Below are positions 63,099-64,000 of a stretch of DNA of 64,000 nt, piece after piece. Below the pieces are notes generated by a model. The model was given only the letters and a program-made list of their open reading frames with translations, was not told the origin of the DNA and made no database searches. Source of the DNA: Chthoniobacterales bacterium (GTDB lineage: Bacteria > Verrucomicrobiota > Verrucomicrobiia > Chthoniobacterales > UBA10450); assembly GCA_035274845.1 (NCBI GenBank), contig DATENU010000002.1, forward strand, positions 62,001 to 126,000, given 5' to 3'. Position 1 is the stretch's first letter. Every line of letters begins with the position of its first letter. A program made the position numbers and the translations under genes.

Positions 63099-64000
63099 TC
63101 TGACCCTTTAGCCCGCAACTCCAGCAAGTGGTTTGTCTGCGAAGTGGATAATCCGAAGGCGCGAATTTGCTCCGTCGCATACTCGGGTCCATCCGTGAGG
63201 GATCGGACCAGAATGGAAAGAGTTTCGTCGCGCTTCTGCGGATCACGGATCTTGTAGGCCAGGGCCGCGATTTCGGGCGTTACGGGCGCCATTTGGGAAC
63301 GGACCATCTGGACGACGAGCGATTCGCGCTCGGTTACAGGTTTGTCTCGAATCCAATCAAGAGCTTGCTTCGGATCAAGAGAGCTCCAGCGCGCTAGCGT
63401 GTAGCCAAGACTTTCTTCGGCGACAGACCTTGGAAAGGTGGAGGCCCACGCCGCCAAATTGGCGACCTGATCATCGCTCACGGAGGAAACCAGGTTCAGC
63501 AGCAGTAATGACGCGCGTGGATCATCGAACCTCCTGATGAACTCGCGGGTTTGCTCCGGCGAAGTGCTGAAGAGACGAGCAGCGACAGAATTGGCGGCCG
63601 CGTCAATCGCCAGGATGTCACCCTGGTGGACGACGTAGTCTTGCGCTGCCGCCGGATCCTTCGCGAACCATGCGTCTACCAGCGAGCGGAGCACATCCGA
63701 GTTGTTAAGAAATTGGCTTTCGTCGAGCCATTTCCTCGCCGCGTCGACGTCGTCTCGTGCCCAGGTCGACATCAGGGCGGTCGCATCCGAATCTGAGACA
63801 AGCTTCGGGTGCGTATTAAGAAAACGCGCCGTCGCCGCCGGGTCAGTCTGGGCGAGCGCGGCAAGATAGGAGGGCAAAAGGACGCGCCGTTCCGCTTCCG
63901 ACAACTCCGAGATCACGTCGATCAGCTCTGGCAGCAACGGAGGTGGAACAGCCGCATGGAGCGCGTCGAATATGCTTGAGCGGTAGAGCAAATCGGGAAA
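63095..64000 (-). CDS. Helical-repeat protein, 5' end cut by window
   Basis: About 300 codons seen, open to the right edge. The same repeat type as its neighbour: TDPAATARFLNTHPK, DDVDAARKWLDESQ, KDPAAAQDYVVHQ and LDPKQALDWIRDKP all begin with D-x-x-x-A. It ends at 63095. Probably a paralogue in tandem; both may act at the cell surface. Confidence 0.65.
   Translation of the reverse strand, partial: FPDLLYRSSIFDALHAAVPPPLLPELIDVISELSEAERRVLLPSYLAALAQTDPAATARFLNTHPKLVSDSDATALMSTWARDDVDAARKWLDESQFLNNSDVLRSLVDAWFAKDPAAAQDYVVHQGDILAIDAAANSVAARLFSTSPEQTREFIRRFDDPRASLLLLNLVSSVSDDQVANLAAWASTFPRSVAEESLGYTLARWSSLDPKQALDWIRDKPVTERESLVVQMVRSQMAPVTPEIAALAYKIRDPQKRDETLSILVRSLTDGPEYATEQIRAFGLSTSQTNHLLELRAKGSE

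Overview
The window is GC-rich (roughly 60%), densely coded DNA with no rRNA or CRISPR. The gene content (MacB-like duplicated permease, Porin_5- and OprP-type phosphate porins, a complete phoBR-pstCAB-phoU block, SufCBD, a WYL regulator, many REP/REPIN palindromes, a small Cys-rich protein of the heavy-metal-locus type) suggests a soil Verrucomicrobium, perhaps of the Chthoniobacterales/Spartobacteria. This is inference from family composition; no marker gene fixes the taxon.

Layout. 0-1 kb: a cut secreted gene and a Cys-rich small gene, probably the end of a heavy-metal locus. 1-5.4 kb: an intact pstS and, 3.5 kb away, a rearranged second copy of its 3' end and terminator; between them lie a frameshifted phospholipase-D-like gene and a secreted CYTH-like gene. 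5.5-8.6 kb: two divergent outer-membrane porins sharing a short control region with a clear Pho-box array; pstS follows one of them. 8.7-9.7 kb: a membrane/START-like protein.

9.6-20.9 kb is the most unusual part: ten genes in a row on the minus strand with gaps of 3-51 bp or short overlaps. The first two encode paralogues with a very acidic, Glu-repeat N-terminus, a hydrophobic Gly/Ala/Lys segment and an Arg-rich C-terminus. They are followed by a putative HExxH zinc metalloprotease, a helical protein, three proteins of unknown family, a protein with a zinc-phospholipase-C-like motif that again starts with the acidic LEHELE-type leader, and finally an M20 dipeptidase and an amidohydrolase. 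I recognise no named system here. A LuxR-type regulator is transcribed divergently.

22-26.6 kb: tRNA-Gln abutting a 150-bp MITE-like element, a stand-alone receiver protein and the sufCBD iron-sulphur assembly genes. 26.6-28.5 kb: a decayed accessory patch (FRG-like remnant, unknown fragments, an antitoxin with a frameshifted toxin). 28.5-33.5 kb: WYL regulator, CBS protein and the pyrR-pyrB-pyrC operon, with a PyrR-binding-like RNA loop next to the Shine-Dalgarno sequence. 33.6-39.8 kb: phoB-phoR-pstC-pstA-pstB-phoU in one direction, with a second Pho box before pstC. 40.4-42.9 kb: an AT-richer gene for a large metallophosphoesterase of unknown role.

43-64 kb: mostly housekeeping and stress genes: alcohol dehydrogenase, a TolB-propeller/M28/PDZ peptidase, a phosphoribosyltransferase, a copper P-type ATPase, a TSUP transporter bracketed by REPINs, an ECF sigma/anti-sigma pair next to DUF1223 and MsrB, small enzymes, a cation exchanger, PhzF, a MacB-like permease and two helical-repeat proteins, the last cut by the window edge. 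The phosphate genes (porins, PstS, PstCAB, PhoU, PhoBR) form one physiological theme: uptake across both membranes under PhoB control.
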